From contig JAQTMM010000005.1 of NCBI GenBank assembly GCA_028714335.1, positions 1 through 58,447 on the forward strand: DNA of 58,447 nt, read 5' to 3'. A model generated the notes under the pieces. That model did not search any database, was not told where the DNA came from, and saw nothing but the letters and a program-made list of their open reading frames with translations. Shown in pieces: positions 17,914 through 27,285 of this stretch. Source of the DNA: Dehalococcoidales bacterium. Its GTDB lineage: Bacteria > Chloroflexota > Dehalococcoidia > Dehalococcoidales > RBG-16-60-22. A program made the position numbers and the translations under genes. Numbering within the stretch: position 1 is the stretch's first letter; the number at the start of each line of letters is the position of its first letter.

Positions 17914-18552
17914 CTAGAGTTTACAAACGCGCTGGACGGCGCGGCACTTTTCCGCAGTAATAATGGCGCTGATATCAGCGATGGTCTGGTCTATTTTCCC
18001 TTCACGGTTAATGACTACATAATCGAACATCGGTATGCTTTCAAGTTCCTTCTTAGCCGTTTTCAACCGCAGTTCCAGTTCCGCCGGTGTTTCCGTATGG
18101 CGTTTTCTAAGGCGCTTTTCCAGCTCGTCAAGAGTCATTGTAATTAAAAAGATAAGCAAAGCCTGCGGCACCTTTTTCTTAATCGTGGCGGCGCCCTGCA
18201 CGTCAATTCTTAAGATAACGTCCTGCCCGGCTTTAAGCGCTTTTTGAATCGGCTGCTTGGGAGGGCCGTAGCTGTTGCCGTAAACCGTGGCGTGCTCCAA
18301 CAGCTCGTCTTTTTTAATCATCTCCCGGAATTTATCTTGAGTAACAAAGTAATAATCAACGCCCTCTTTTTCACCGGGGCGGCGGGAGCGCGTTGTGGAC
18401 GTGACGCTGATATGGGCGGGGAACTTTGATTTTCTCAACTTGGCCAGCACGGTGTCCTTGCCGACGCCGGAAAGGCCGGAAATAACGATAAGGAGGGGTT
18501 GGACGGGGGGTAAAAGGGAGGAGACTTTCTTACTCTTCATCAATACCTTCAC
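17914..18552 (-). CDS. gmk: Guanylate kinase
   Basis: The 212-residue protein has a P-loop [10 protein letters not shown] (about residues 25-34), [17 protein letters not shown] for GMP binding, and [12 protein letters not shown]. It phosphorylates GMP to GDP. The usual GKST of the P-loop is GKDT here. Its start lies within the end of the upstream remA-like gene (23-bp overlap), which is also next to gmk in Firmicutes. Confidence 0.95.
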   Translation of the reverse strand: MKVLMKSKKVSSLLPPVQPLLIVISGLSGVGKDTVLAKLRKSKFPAHISVTSTTRSRRPGEKEGVDYYFVTQDKFREMIKKDELLEHATVYGNSYGPPKQPIQKALKAGQDVILRIDVQGAATIKKKVPQALLIFLITMTLDELEKRLRKRHTETPAELELRLKTAKKELESIPMFDYVVINREGKIDQTIADISAIITAEKCRAVQRVCKL

Positions 18553-18832
18553 TGCCTTCCAGCGAATCGAGTTTAGCGGGGAGGCCGGAACGCCCGGCGG
18601 AAAAGCGGCTGGCGATGGTTTCCGGGGCGAGCGCCGCCAGGACGATGTGGCCGCTGTCGGTAAAAATAACGGCTTTAGTGCGGCGGCCGCTGGTCATATC
18701 GATAACCTTGCCGTTACTGCGGCCGTCATGAATAATGCGTTTGGTGGGTGCGGAATTCGGGGAGGCTATAGCGATGGTCCTGCTCATCGCCAGAATGTTG
18801 CCAAATCCAATATGCACTAATTCGATGCTCAT
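18530..18832 (-). CDS. RemA-like DUF370 DNA-binding regulator
   Basis: The 100-residue protein begins [32 protein letters not shown], which closely matches the RemA family. It forms a ring-like DNA-binding protein that regulates biofilm genes in Bacillus. The target here is unknown. The C-terminal ~15 residues past the family core overlap the gmk start, showing a tightly coupled remA-gmk unit. Confidence 0.92.
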   Translation of the reverse strand: MSIELVHIGFGNILAMSRTIAIASPNSAPTKRIIHDGRSNGKVIDMTSGRRTKAVIFTDSGHIVLAALAPETIASRFSAGRSGLPAKLDSLEGSEGIDEE

Positions 18833-18913
18833 AACTTCACCTCGTACAATTCCTGGGCGGGATAAAACGCGTCATTTTATGGCGGTAAAACTCGCTGGGA
18901 AAAGCCCTCCCAT

Positions 18914-18942
18914 AAACTATCACTTGCATATAATCTTGTCAA
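18914..18942 (-). promoter_or_regulatory. Candidate promoter for remA-gmk
   Basis: On the minus strand, TTGACA (18942-18937) and TAGTTT (18919-18914) are spaced by 17 bp, about 80 bp upstream of the remA start. The -35 is perfect and the -10 is partial. Confidence 0.5.
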
Positions 18943-19168
18943 GATTCTGTTAGAGAAAGGGGGATTTATCGGTGAAACTTCTATATTTATTGCGTGAGTA
19001 AACAGTCTTGACAATATAGAGGATGGGGAGTAAACTGAAAACCTCTTTACATGACCACCTGAAAGAACACGTGGAAGATGGAGGGCGGTCAATGAAAAGA
19101 ATAACGCTGATGTTGCGCACCTGAATGCAGACGTCGGCTTTTTTTATTTCTGGAACGTGGAGGTAAAT
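18943..19168 (+). promoter_or_regulatory. Promoter and long leader of the collagen-like lipoprotein gene
   Basis: TTGACA (19008-19013) and TAAACT (19031-19036) are 17 bp apart. The resulting leader is about 125 nt. Within it a 10-codon open frame ([10 protein letters not shown], from 19092) follows a GGAGGG site and ends just before ACGTCGGCTTTTTTT. A leader-peptide attenuator is possible, but the hairpin before the T run is weak. GACC (near 19053) and GGTC (near 19087) could close a larger fold. No known riboswitch pattern is recognised in this 335-bp gene-free stretch. Confidence 0.4.
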
Positions 19169-19756
19169 ATGAAAAACTTTGTTAAGGTAGCGGGTGTAAT
19201 ATTAGCGGTATTGCTGATATCGCTGATGATTGCGGGATGTACCGGGCCTCAGGGCCAACAGGGGCTTCAGGGTCCGACCGGGCCTACCGGGGCGCAAGGT
19301 CCAGCGGGCCCGCAGGGTGAACAGGGGCCGCAGGGTCCCGCCGGTCCGCAGGGCGAACAGGGGCCACAAGGGCCAGCCGGTGTGGGTTATACAGCTGATA
19401 TCGTAGTGTGTAATATGAATGCAGTCACGTATGAATACTACTCTATTTGCAGCTGTGGTATTTTCCAGACTATTTATGTTTTTGGTTCCTGCTTCACGCC
19501 GGGCGAAACAGTGACGATTACTATTTGCGACCAGAACTGCATAATAGCCAAAGTAATCGTCAACGAGTGCGGAGCCTTTAAGGTTATGGCATTCCTCGAA
19601 ATGCTGCCTGCAGTACAGTTAAACTATCTCATGTATCACTATGGCAACCAGGTTGTTTCTATTAGAGCCTGGCTTAATGCTGAGGAGGACGAGGATAATA
19701 AGGTAATTGAAGGGACGATTGTAGCTAACTGGCCGCTTTTACTTTACATTGACTAA
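19169..19756 (+). CDS. Collagen-like-repeat lipoprotein
   Basis: I choose ATG 19169, which follows GGAGG; a GTG start 12 bp earlier is possible. The 195-residue protein has a lipoprotein signal ending in MIAGC, then about 17 Gly-x-y triplets rich in GPQGEQ and GPAG, which should form a short collagen-like triple helix. The C-terminal ~120 residues form a Cys-rich domain (eight Cys, with CSCG and CDQNC). This looks like a surface stalk with a globular head. The repeats resemble those of phage tail or spore-surface collagen-like proteins; the function is unknown. Confidence 0.8.
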   Translation: MKNFVKVAGVILAVLLISLMIAGCTGPQGQQGLQGPTGPTGAQGPAGPQGEQGPQGPAGPQGEQGPQGPAGVGYTADIVVCNMNAVTYEYYSICSCGIFQTIYVFGSCFTPGETVTITICDQNCIIAKVIVNECGAFKVMAFLEMLPAVQLNYLMYHYGNQVVSIRAWLNAEEDEDNKVIEGTIVANWPLLLYID

Positions 19757-19928
19757 TAATAGTTTAACTTAAGGGCTTTACTAGAGCGGATATAAACAAA
19801 TAGCCGCATATAAAACAGGATGCATAAAATGGGGATTGCCCCCCTTTATTTCCGCCCCATAATATGCTATGATATATGCTGTAGCTTGAAAGAGCCCTTA
19901 AAAACCGAATAAACACTAGAGAACGAGT

Positions 19929-20050
19929 CTCTTGGTGGTTAGAGCGAGGTGGACCCACCCGTTCCCATCCCGAACACGGAAGTGAAACGCCTCAGCGCAG
20001 ACGATACTGAGGGGGCGACCCTTTGTGGAAAATATGCCACTGCCAGGGGA
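19929..20050 (+). rRNA. rrf: 5S ribosomal RNA
   Basis: The ~122-nt sequence aligns along its whole length with 5S rRNA. It has GAGGTGGACCCACCC, TTCCCATCCCGAACACGGAAG, TGAAACGCCTCAGCGC, and 5' and 3' ends (CTTGGTGG and CTGCCAGG) that form helix I. No 16S or 23S gene is next to it, so it stands alone, as unlinked rRNA genes do in Dehalococcoidia. The flanking gaps (19757-19928 and 20051-20206) hold no gene that I can see. Confidence 0.95.
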
Positions 20051-20206
20051 CTTTTCTATTTTCTAAATACATAAAAATCTCTCCTTCTTACATACCTGCC
20101 GCGCCTATCACCTGGGTGTTAACCCCCTTGCTTTACCAGTATTGATAGTATAAGATTAGAATTAGAATAGGCTATCAGAAGCCTGAATCAACACCCGGGG
20201 AAAAAT

Positions 20207-23023
20207 ATGGCCAGCAGATTTGAAAAATTTTCCGAAAGAGCCCGCCGCGTACTCACCATAGCCCAGGAAGAGGCGCGCAATCTTAATCACAGCTACATCG
20301 GCACCGAGCATATCCTGCTTGGGCTGGTACGTGAGGAGGAAGGCGTCGCCGCCAAGGTACTCACCAATCTGGGTATCGGCCTTAGCAAGGTGCGTTCGGC
20401 GGTGGAGTTTATCATCGGGCGAGGCGAAAAACCCGGCTCTACCGAGACCGGCCTAACGCCGCGTGCCAAAAAAGTCATTGAGCTGGCGATTGATGAAGCC
20501 CGCCAGATGGGGCATAACTACATCGGCACCGAGCATTTACTGCTGGGCCTGCTGCGCGAGGGTGAAGGGGTGGCGTCGAGCGTGCTGGACAGCTTCGGCA
20601 TTACGCTGGAGCGTGCCCGCGCCGAGGTTCTCCACATTCTCACCCAGGGTGTGCCTAAAGCCCGGCTTACTCGCTCCTCCAGCAAGACCCCTGCTTTAGA
20701 CCAGCTGGGTACCGACCTCACCGAGGCCGCCCGCAAGAAAAAGCTGGACCCGATTATCGGGCGGCACAAAGAGATTGAGCGCGTTATCCAGATTTTGAGT
20801 CGCCGCACCAAGAACAATCCGGCGCTTATCGGCGAACCGGGCGTGGGTAAAACCGCCATCGTTGAAGGTCTGGCGCAGCAAATCGTTGCCGGCACCGTAC
20901 CCGAGACGCTGGAAGATAAAAGACTCATCGCGCTGGACATGGGCTCGCTGGTGGCGGGCACCAAGTACCGCGGCGAATTTGAAGAACGGCTCAAGAAAAT
21001 AATCGACGAGATTAAGACTGCAGGTAACTGCATTATCTTTATTGACGAATTTCATACAATGGTCGGCGCCGGCGCCGCCGAAGGCGCGGTTGACGCCGCC
21101 AACATCTTAAAACCGTCCCTGGCGCGCGGCGAGTTACAATGCATCGGCGCTACCACCCTGGACGACTACCGCAAATACGTAGAACGGGACGCCGGCCTGG
21201 AACGGCGCTTCCAGCCGATTCTGGTCGAAGAGCCTTCCGTTGACGAAACATTACATATTTTACGCGGCATTAAAGAGAGCTACGAAACGCACCACCACCT
21301 CAAGATTAGCGAAGAAGCCCTGGCGGCGGCGGCAAGCATGGCGGCGCGTTATATCCCCGACCGCTTCCTCCCCGATAAAGCTATTGACCTGGTGGACGAG
21401 GCGTCTTCCCGCGTTCGTATCCGCCACAGCACCATGCCCGCTTCGCTTAAACAGGCTAAAGAAGCGCAGGATTCCATCCGCAAGGATAAAGACGAAGCCC
21501 TCGCCACGCAAAAATACGATAACGCCGCCGAGTTGCGGGAGCGAGAATTACAAAACGAAGAAACAATTAAAAAATTGGAAGCTGAATGGCATGAAGAGCA
21601 GGGACAGCAGGACATTATCGTGCAGAAAGAGGATATTGCCGAGGTGGTCAGCATGTGGACCGGCGTACCGATGGTTCAATTAGCCGACGACGAAGCCAGC
21701 CGCCTGCTGAATATGGAAGATTCCCTGCACCTGCGCATCGCCGGTCAGGAAGAAGCCGTCAAGGCTATCTCCAAGGCGGTACGGCGCGCCCGTTCCGGCA
21801 TTAAAGACATGAAGCGTCCCATGGGCGTTTTCCTCTTCCTGGGCCCCACGGGCGTAGGCAAGACGGAAATGGCTAAAACGCTGGCCGAATACCTCTTCGG
21901 CAGCGAGGATGCCCTAATACGTATCGATATGTCCGAGTTCATGGAAAAATTCGCGGTATCCCGCCTGGTCGGTGCGCCCCCCGGATACGTTGGCTACGAC
22001 GAGGGCGGCCAGCTGACTGAAGCGGTGCGGCGCAAGCCTTACAGCTGTATTTTACTGGACGAGATTGAAAAAGCCCACCCGGACGTTTTCAACCTGCTGC
22101 TCCAAATTTTCGATGATGGGCATTTGACCGACGCCAAGGGGCGGAGGGTGGACTTCCGCAACAGCATGATCATTATGACCAGCAACTTTGGCGCTATAGA
22201 GATTAAGCGCGGCTCGGTCGGCTTTGCTTCCCACAGCGACGAAGCTAAAGCGAGAGCGAGTACTTACGACAAGATGAAGAACGACCTCCTGACCAAGCTC
22301 AAGGATAGCCGCGAGAGTAATTTCCGTCCCGAGTTCCTCAATCGTATTGACGACATCATCGTCTTCCACACCCTGACGGAAGAACAGATACGGGCGATAG
22401 TAGACATGATGTTGTCCAACGTCAGCAAGCAGCTAGCTGAAAAGGAAATTATGCTGCGGGTTACCGACGTCGCTAAAGACTTCCTCGGTAAAGAGGGCTA
22501 TAAAGAAGAATACGGCGCGCGCCAACTGCGCCGCGTCATCCAGAACCGAGTTGAAGACAAACTGTCCGAGGCGGTGCTGCGGGGCGGCTTTAAGAGATTC
22601 GACAGGATTTATGAAATTAAGACAACCGTGAAGCGCGGGGCGCTGATGGACGACGTTATTAAATCGATTAACGAGATACCGGAAAAACGTGCCGCGGAAA
22701 AGACTACCGATAAGTTCCGCGTCGTGCCGGAGATTAAAGGTATTGGTAAAAAGGGCGAAAGCCTTACAGTTTACGCCACCGAGAGCATTAAGTACGAAGT
22801 AGAGAAAATCGTTAAGGAAGCGTTGGAAGAAAAAGCCAGGGGCAAGAGCGACAAGAGGTCCCAGCCCATGGAAGACGTCAAGGTAACCGAGAATGCCTAC
22901 GTTTCCGAAGTAGTAGTTAGCGTAGAGGATGGAGAAATTACTATCGATTCTCGGGATGAATTTACTGTTTCACCGGACTTTTTGAAACAGGTTGTAGATG
23001 CCTATCCTAAAGTAACAAAATAA
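20207..23023 (+). CDS. clpC: ATP-dependent Clp protease ATP-binding subunit ClpC, with C-terminal extension
   Basis: The 938-residue protein has two Clp N repeats (about residues 5-50 and 85-130, each with NYIGTEH-like [16 protein letters not shown]), AAA+ domain 1 with Walker A GEPGVGKT at 209-216, a UVR-containing middle region (~420-460), AAA+ domain 2 with GPTGVGKT near 546, and a ClpB-D2-small C domain. It unfolds proteins for ClpP. Bacterial ClpC is usually near 810-850 residues; here roughly 100 extra residues follow the D2 domain, containing a Lys-rich part and a predicted beta-rich end. It appears monocistronic. Confidence 0.95.
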   Translation: MASRFEKFSERARRVLTIAQEEARNLNHSYIGTEHILLGLVREEEGVAAKVLTNLGIGLSKVRSAVEFIIGRGEKPGSTETGLTPRAKKVIELAIDEARQMGHNYIGTEHLLLGLLREGEGVASSVLDSFGITLERARAEVLHILTQGVPKARLTRSSSKTPALDQLGTDLTEAARKKKLDPIIGRHKEIERVIQILSRRTKNNPALIGEPGVGKTAIVEGLAQQIVAGTVPETLEDKRLIALDMGSLVAGTKYRGEFEERLKKIIDEIKTAGNCIIFIDEFHTMVGAGAAEGAVDAANILKPSLARGELQCIGATTLDDYRKYVERDAGLERRFQPILVEEPSVDETLHILRGIKESYETHHHLKISEEALAAAASMAARYIPDRFLPDKAIDLVDEASSRVRIRHSTMPASLKQAKEAQDSIRKDKDEALATQKYDNAAELRERELQNEETIKKLEAEWHEEQGQQDIIVQKEDIAEVVSMWTGVPMVQLADDEASRLLNMEDSLHLRIAGQEEAVKAISKAVRRARSGIKDMKRPMGVFLFLGPTGVGKTEMAKTLAEYLFGSEDALIRIDMSEFMEKFAVSRLVGAPPGYVGYDEGGQLTEAVRRKPYSCILLDEIEKAHPDVFNLLLQIFDDGHLTDAKGRRVDFRNSMIIMTSNFGAIEIKRGSVGFASHSDEAKARASTYDKMKNDLLTKLKDSRESNFRPEFLNRIDDIIVFHTLTEEQIRAIVDMMLSNVSKQLAEKEIMLRVTDVAKDFLGKEGYKEEYGARQLRRVIQNRVEDKLSEAVLRGGFKRFDRIYEIKTTVKRGALMDDVIKSINEIPEKRAAEKTTDKFRVVPEIKGIGKKGESLTVYATESIKYEVEKIVKEALEEKARGKSDKRSQPMEDVKVTENAYVSEVVVSVEDGEITIDSRDEFTVSPDFLKQVVDAYPKVTK

Positions 23024-23127
23024 ATTAGTGACATCCCAAACCGACTTTAGTATAATGGGGCGGTGGAAGTTTAATAAAGATAACTCCACCGCCTTTATAT
23101 TTAGGCTATCCAAGAAAGGAGCTTATT

Positions 23128-23349
23128 TTGGCAAGGGAAACAGTAGAAGTTCCTATCACCGGCAAAATCATCAGTGTAGAAGTTAAAGTTGGCGACGCCA
23201 TTAAAGAGGGCGACGTCATCTGTGTTCTGGAATCCATGAAAATGGAAAACCCGATTCTGGCGGCGGTCGGCGGCAAGGTGGTGGAGGTATCGGTTAAAGC
23301 CGACCAGGTAGTTAAGCCCGGCGAGACCATCGCCGTCATCGAATACTAG
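23128..23349 (+). CDS. Biotin carrier protein of a biotin-dependent decarboxylase/carboxylase
   Basis: The 73-residue protein starts with TTG, supported by the AAGAAAGGAG site. It is a lone biotinyl domain: VPITGKIISVEVKVGD, then ESMKMENP with Lys38 as the biotin-attachment site, and a second half with the quasi-symmetric hammerhead repeat. The usual AMKM reads SMKM here. Directly downstream are the gamma and beta membrane subunits of a Na+-translocating decarboxylase, so it likely carries CO2 for that complex. Confidence 0.9.
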   Translation: MARETVEVPITGKIISVEVKVGDAIKEGDVICVLESMKMENPILAAVGGKVVEVSVKADQVVKPGETIAVIEY

Positions 23350-23359
23350 CTTTATTAAA

Positions 23360-23390
23360 TGCCCCATCAGCTATCTGGTGGGGTATTTTT
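23360..23390 (+). terminator. Hairpin with T run between biotin carrier and gamma subunit genes
   Basis: TGCCCCA pairs with TGGGGTA, with CAG/CTG extending the stem, followed by TTTTT. It could reduce expression of the membrane subunits relative to the carrier. Confidence 0.65.
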
Positions 23391-23417
23391 ATAATTTATA
23401 CAAGGATATAAAAAGAG

Positions 23418-23558
23418 ATGGATTGGACCTTCGGGCTGACCATGACCATAGCCGGGATGGGCGTAACCTTCATCACGCTGTACCTGCTGACGCTCCTCAT
23501 CCGCCTGCTTAATAAGCTCTTCCCCCACAAAGAAGACCCTAAAGAGGATTCCAAGTAA
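23418..23558 (+). CDS. OadG-like gamma subunit of Na+-translocating decarboxylase (46 aa)
   Basis: This short gene encodes one N-terminal membrane helix (about residues 5-33) followed by a charged tail ending HKEDPKEDSK. That is the layout of OadG/MmdD-type gamma subunits, which anchor the complex. Its stop shares a base with the start of the beta subunit gene (TAATG), and the biotin carrier lies just upstream. Family recognition rests mainly on size, topology and position. Confidence 0.75.
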   Translation: MDWTFGLTMTIAGMGVTFITLYLLTLLIRLLNKLFPHKEDPKEDSK

Positions 23559-24709
23559 TGGAAGCCTTTCTGGACGCCTTAAGCAGCCTGGGGCAGGGAT
23601 TCCTGAACATGACCTGGGAATCTGCGGTGATGATACTCATCGGGTGCGTGCTACTTTACCTGGGTATCGGGCGCAAGGTGGAGCCGCTTTTACTGGTGCC
23701 CATCGGCTTCGGGGTGATTTTAGGCAACTTGCCTTTAGCCAACCTTTCCGCCCACGATTCGGGCGGGGTGCTTAACCTGCTTTATGTCTCCGGTATATTG
23801 ACGGAGCTTTTCCCGGTTTTGCTGTTCCTGGGGCTGGGAGCGATGATAGACTTCGGGCCTTTGCTGGCGAACCCGGTGGTGCTGATATTCGGGGCGGCGG
23901 GGCAGTTCGGTATCTTTATCACGCTGTTAATCGCCCTGGGGATTGGGTTCCAGCAGCAGGAGGCGGTGTCCATTGCCATCATTGGCGCGTGCGACGGCCC
24001 CACAGCGATATACGTCACGTCCAAGTACGCGCGGGACTTACTGCCGGCGGTGTCAATAGCGGCGTATTCTTACATGGCTTTAGTGCCCATCATCCAACCC
24101 CCCATAATGCGGGCGATGACGACCAAAAAAGAGCGCGCCACGCTGATGCCCACCGGAGAAAAACAGGTCTCCCAGAAGGTGAAGATATTATTCCCGATTG
24201 TGGCAGGCATAGCGACGATTCTGATAGCCCCCATGGGCGCGCCGCTGATGGGGATGTTGATGCTGGGGAATCTGTTGAAGGAAAGCGGGGTGGTTGGGAG
24301 GCTGGTGGACGTTAGCTCCAATACACTGGCGAATATCGTGACGCTTTTACTGGGACTGACCATCGGGGCGTCAATGCTGGGCGGCAACTTCCTGACCTGG
24401 CAAACGATACTGGTATTTTTACTCGGCTTCCTGGCGATATCTTTAGACACGGTAACAGGCATGTTGCTGGGCAAGTTGATGCGCGTTATCTCTAAGGGCA
24501 AGATAAATCCGCTTTTGGGGGCGGCGGGGACTTCCGCGTTCCCGATGTCGGCGCGGGTGGTGCAAAAGGAGGGTCAGCGAGCCAACCCGCGGAACTTCCT
24601 CTTATGGCATGCCATTGGCGCCAACACGGGCGGGCAGATAGGCTCGGTGATGGCGGCGGCGGTGATGCTGGCAATTATGAACGGCATGGGCATTATGCCG
24701 CTGGGGTAA
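23558..24709 (+). CDS. Na+-translocating decarboxylase beta subunit (OadB/GcdB/MmdB family)
   Basis: The 383-residue protein has about ten hydrophobic segments and the family signatures LYLGIGRKVEPLLLVPIGFGVILGNLP, GACDGPTAIYVTSKYA (with the Asp implicated in Na+ transport) and GAAGTSAFPMSARVVQ. It couples decarboxylation of carboxybiotin to Na+ export. The carboxyltransferase alpha subunit that would name the substrate (oxaloacetate, methylmalonyl-CoA or glutaconyl-CoA) is not in the window. Confidence 0.93.
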   Translation: MEAFLDALSSLGQGFLNMTWESAVMILIGCVLLYLGIGRKVEPLLLVPIGFGVILGNLPLANLSAHDSGGVLNLLYVSGILTELFPVLLFLGLGAMIDFGPLLANPVVLIFGAAGQFGIFITLLIALGIGFQQQEAVSIAIIGACDGPTAIYVTSKYARDLLPAVSIAAYSYMALVPIIQPPIMRAMTTKKERATLMPTGEKQVSQKVKILFPIVAGIATILIAPMGAPLMGMLMLGNLLKESGVVGRLVDVSSNTLANIVTLLLGLTIGASMLGGNFLTWQTILVFLLGFLAISLDTVTGMLLGKLMRVISKGKINPLLGAAGTSAFPMSARVVQKEGQRANPRNFLLWHAIGANTGGQIGSVMAAAVMLAIMNGMGIMPLG

Positions 24710-24756
24710 AACCCATCTCCCTTGCCTTATCTCCCTAAATCTAATAAACTCATCCT

Positions 24757-26148
24757 ATGAGTAAGTCCACGGGTAAAACCGTTTACGTTTGCAAGGAATG
24801 CGGCAAGGAAAGCACTAAATGGCTGGGGCGCTGCCCGGACTGCAACCAGTGGAACACATTTAGCGAGATGACACTTAACACTACTAAAGCCCCACTACGT
24901 TCCACCGGCACCGCCGCCTTCCCGCAGGAGCTTTCTCAGGTAGAGATAGAAGCTAAAGACCGCGCCCCTTTACCCCTCGCCGAGTTTAACCGCGTGCTGG
25001 GGGGAGGCATTGTGGCGGGGTCGTTGGTCCTTGTCAGCGGCGACCCGGGCATCGGCAAAAGCACCCTCCTCTTGCAGGCGGCGGCGTCAATCTCTAAGGC
25101 GGACCGGCGCGTGGTTTACGTTACCGGCGAAGAGACGGCGCAGCAGATAAAACTCCGCGCCAAGCGGCTGGGAGTAAAAGGGGAAGGGCTTTACGTCCTA
25201 TCGGAAACCGACCTCGACGCCATGGTGGAACAGGCAGAGCAGTCCCAGCCCTCGCTGTTGATTGTGGATTCCATACAGACCGTCTATATACCTGGCGGGG
25301 ACTCGGCAGCGGGCAGTGTTTCGCAGGTGCGGGATTGCACGATGCGCCTGATGCAGTGGGCTAAGATTCACGGCGTGCCGGTCTTCATCTCCGGCCACGT
25401 CACCAAAGAGGGCGCCATCGCCGGGCCGCGCGTTCTGGAGCATATCGTGGACGTCGTCCTCTACCTTGAGGGCGAGCCCTTCAGCGCTTACAGGTTGTTA
25501 AGATGCGTCAAGAACCGCTTCGGCTCGACCAACGAGGTGGGCGTCTTTGAAATGAAAGAAGAAGGGATGGTAGAGGTGGATAACCCATCACTGGCGTTCC
25601 TATCGCAGCGGGGGACGGAAACGGTGGGGTCGGCGGTCGTGCCGGTTATCGAGGGCAGCCGCCCGTTACTGGTAGAGATACAGGCGTTAACGACATTTAA
25701 CCAATTCAGCCAGCCGCGGCGCACCGCCAACGGGGTGGACTTTAACCGGCTGCTTTTAGTCACGGCGGTGTTATCGCGCCGGGTGGGGCTAAAGCTGGGC
25801 AACCAGGACGTCATGGTCAACGTGACGGGCGGCTTAAGAGTCGGCGAGCCGGCGGCGGATTTAGGGATGGCTCTGGCGATTGCCTCCAGCTACCGCGACG
25901 CCGAAGTCTTGCCCCATACGGCGGCAATAGGGGAGGTGGGCTTAAGCGGCGAACTCCGCCCCGCCCCGCAGATGGACCGTCGCCTTGCCGAGGCCGCCCG
26001 GCTGGGCTTCAAGAAGTGCATTATACCTAAAACCGGGGCTAAAGTTAACGCCCCCGACGATATGGAATTGATTATAGCGAGTACGCTGAAAGAGGCGGTC
26101 TTTAAGGGGCTGGGTAAAGGGACGATGAAAGAGGAGGAGGAAGCATGA
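24757..26148 (+). CDS. radA: DNA repair protein RadA
   Basis: The 463-residue protein has an N-terminal zinc finger (C-x2-C ... CPDC, residues ~12-30), Walker A GDPGIGKST near residue 90-100, the RadA-specific KNRFGSTNEVGVF motif near 250, and a Lon-protease-like C-terminal domain. It assists branch migration in recombination. The next gene starts inside its stop codon (ATGA). Confidence 0.96.
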   Translation: MSKSTGKTVYVCKECGKESTKWLGRCPDCNQWNTFSEMTLNTTKAPLRSTGTAAFPQELSQVEIEAKDRAPLPLAEFNRVLGGGIVAGSLVLVSGDPGIGKSTLLLQAAASISKADRRVVYVTGEETAQQIKLRAKRLGVKGEGLYVLSETDLDAMVEQAEQSQPSLLIVDSIQTVYIPGGDSAAGSVSQVRDCTMRLMQWAKIHGVPVFISGHVTKEGAIAGPRVLEHIVDVVLYLEGEPFSAYRLLRCVKNRFGSTNEVGVFEMKEEGMVEVDNPSLAFLSQRGTETVGSAVVPVIEGSRPLLVEIQALTTFNQFSQPRRTANGVDFNRLLLVTAVLSRRVGLKLGNQDVMVNVTGGLRVGEPAADLGMALAIASSYRDAEVLPHTAAIGEVGLSGELRPAPQMDRRLAEAARLGFKKCIIPKTGAKVNAPDDMELIIASTLKEAVFKGLGKGTMKEEEEA

Positions 26149-26723
26149 CAGCCCTGGCGGTGAACAGCTATTCCGTCTCTTTGATATTCGATGGGGAGAT
26201 TGAGCAGACCTTCCGGCGGCTGCGGCGGGAGGTTGAAAGCTGTGCCGTCTGCCCGCGCCAGCCCCACATCACCCTCATATATGATTTCCTTCCGGCGGAC
26301 AGTTTGGACGGGATAGTCGAGCGGCTGGGGGATTTATCAAAGCGCCTTAAGCCCTTCCGTCTGGAACTGGAGGGCATTAAGTATTTCAATACGGTCAACA
26401 ATGTGGCGTATGTGGGCGTTAAAAACCGGCAAAAGGTTGACGAGCTGATAACCGCCATGGTTGAGTCCATCAAAGACGCAGTGACCGGCTATTACGCGCA
26501 AAAAGAGTACAGCCTCCAGCACCATACGCCGCACCTGACCATCGGGGAGAAAATACCGGGTGAAAAGCTGGAGGAAATCCAGAGTAAACTGGCAGGTTAC
26601 AACGTCTCCCACACCTGCGACGTGCGGGAGTTCTACCTGGCGGGGGAAACAGGCGGGGAGTGGCAGGTAATTAAAAAGTTCGTGTTCGGGGATGGCGGTA
26701 AAGAGAGGGGTGATGATGAATAA
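26145..26723 (+). CDS. 2'-5' RNA ligase family (2H phosphoesterase) protein, copy 1
   Basis: The 192-residue protein has the two H-x-T motifs of the 2H fold: PHITLIYDF near residue 43 and PHLTIGEK near residue 128. Members hydrolyse cyclic phosphodiesters or 2'-5' bonds of RNA; the substrate here is unknown. Its start overlaps the radA stop by 4 bp. A second member follows directly, so this is a tandem pair. Confidence 0.85.
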   Translation: MTALAVNSYSVSLIFDGEIEQTFRRLRREVESCAVCPRQPHITLIYDFLPADSLDGIVERLGDLSKRLKPFRLELEGIKYFNTVNNVAYVGVKNRQKVDELITAMVESIKDAVTGYYAQKEYSLQHHTPHLTIGEKIPGEKLEEIQSKLAGYNVSHTCDVREFYLAGETGGEWQVIKKFVFGDGGKERGDDE

Positions 26724-27272
26724 ATGGCTAAAAAAGACAGGACCTACGCCATCGTCCTCACTTTTTCCGAGGATATTGAAAACGTATTGAGCAAAATGCG
26801 GCGGGACTTCCAGCGGTACATCGATCACTTCATCGTGCCCCATATTACGCTTGTTTACCCTTTTACGCCGGTGTTCAGCATGTACCAGATATATGATGAA
26901 CTGGGCAAGGTGGCCAAGCGCACCAGCCCATTCGATATTACGCTAAAGGGCATCAAGTATTTTGACAACGGCAACAATGTGGCTTACGCCGCCATCAAGA
27001 ACCGCCAGCCGGTAAAAAAACTGCACACGGACATCGTAAAATCGCTGGATGGGTATATTAAAGAAACTGAAACCGACGGCAAGTTCAATTTGGATAACTA
27101 TATTCCGCACGTAACCATCGGGAGCCACATACCAGACAAGGTTTTTAAGAACATTAAGCTAAGGTTTTCTAAATATAAACTATATTTTGAAGATGAGATA
27201 ACCTTTATCAATCTTTTTGTGGAGAACAAAGGCGTCTGGGAGAGGACGCGGGTGTTTGAGATGGCGGGATAA
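26724..27272 (+). CDS. 2'-5' RNA ligase family (2H phosphoesterase) protein, copy 2
   Basis: The 182-residue protein starts at the base after the stop of copy 1. It keeps both motifs, PHITLVYPFTP and PHVTIGSH. Similar segments (LKGIKYFDNGNNVAYAAIKNRQPV versus LEGIKYFNTVNNVAYVGVKNRQKV, seen as two shorter blocks each) show that the pair arose by duplication. Partners may be catalytically distinct. The last 14 codons lead into the AT-rich EVE gene. Confidence 0.85.
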   Translation: MAKKDRTYAIVLTFSEDIENVLSKMRRDFQRYIDHFIVPHITLVYPFTPVFSMYQIYDELGKVAKRTSPFDITLKGIKYFDNGNNVAYAAIKNRQPVKKLHTDIVKSLDGYIKETETDGKFNLDNYIPHVTIGSHIPDKVFKNIKLRFSKYKLYFEDEITFINLFVENKGVWERTRVFEMAG

Positions 27273-27285
27273 AAAGGAGAAAGAT

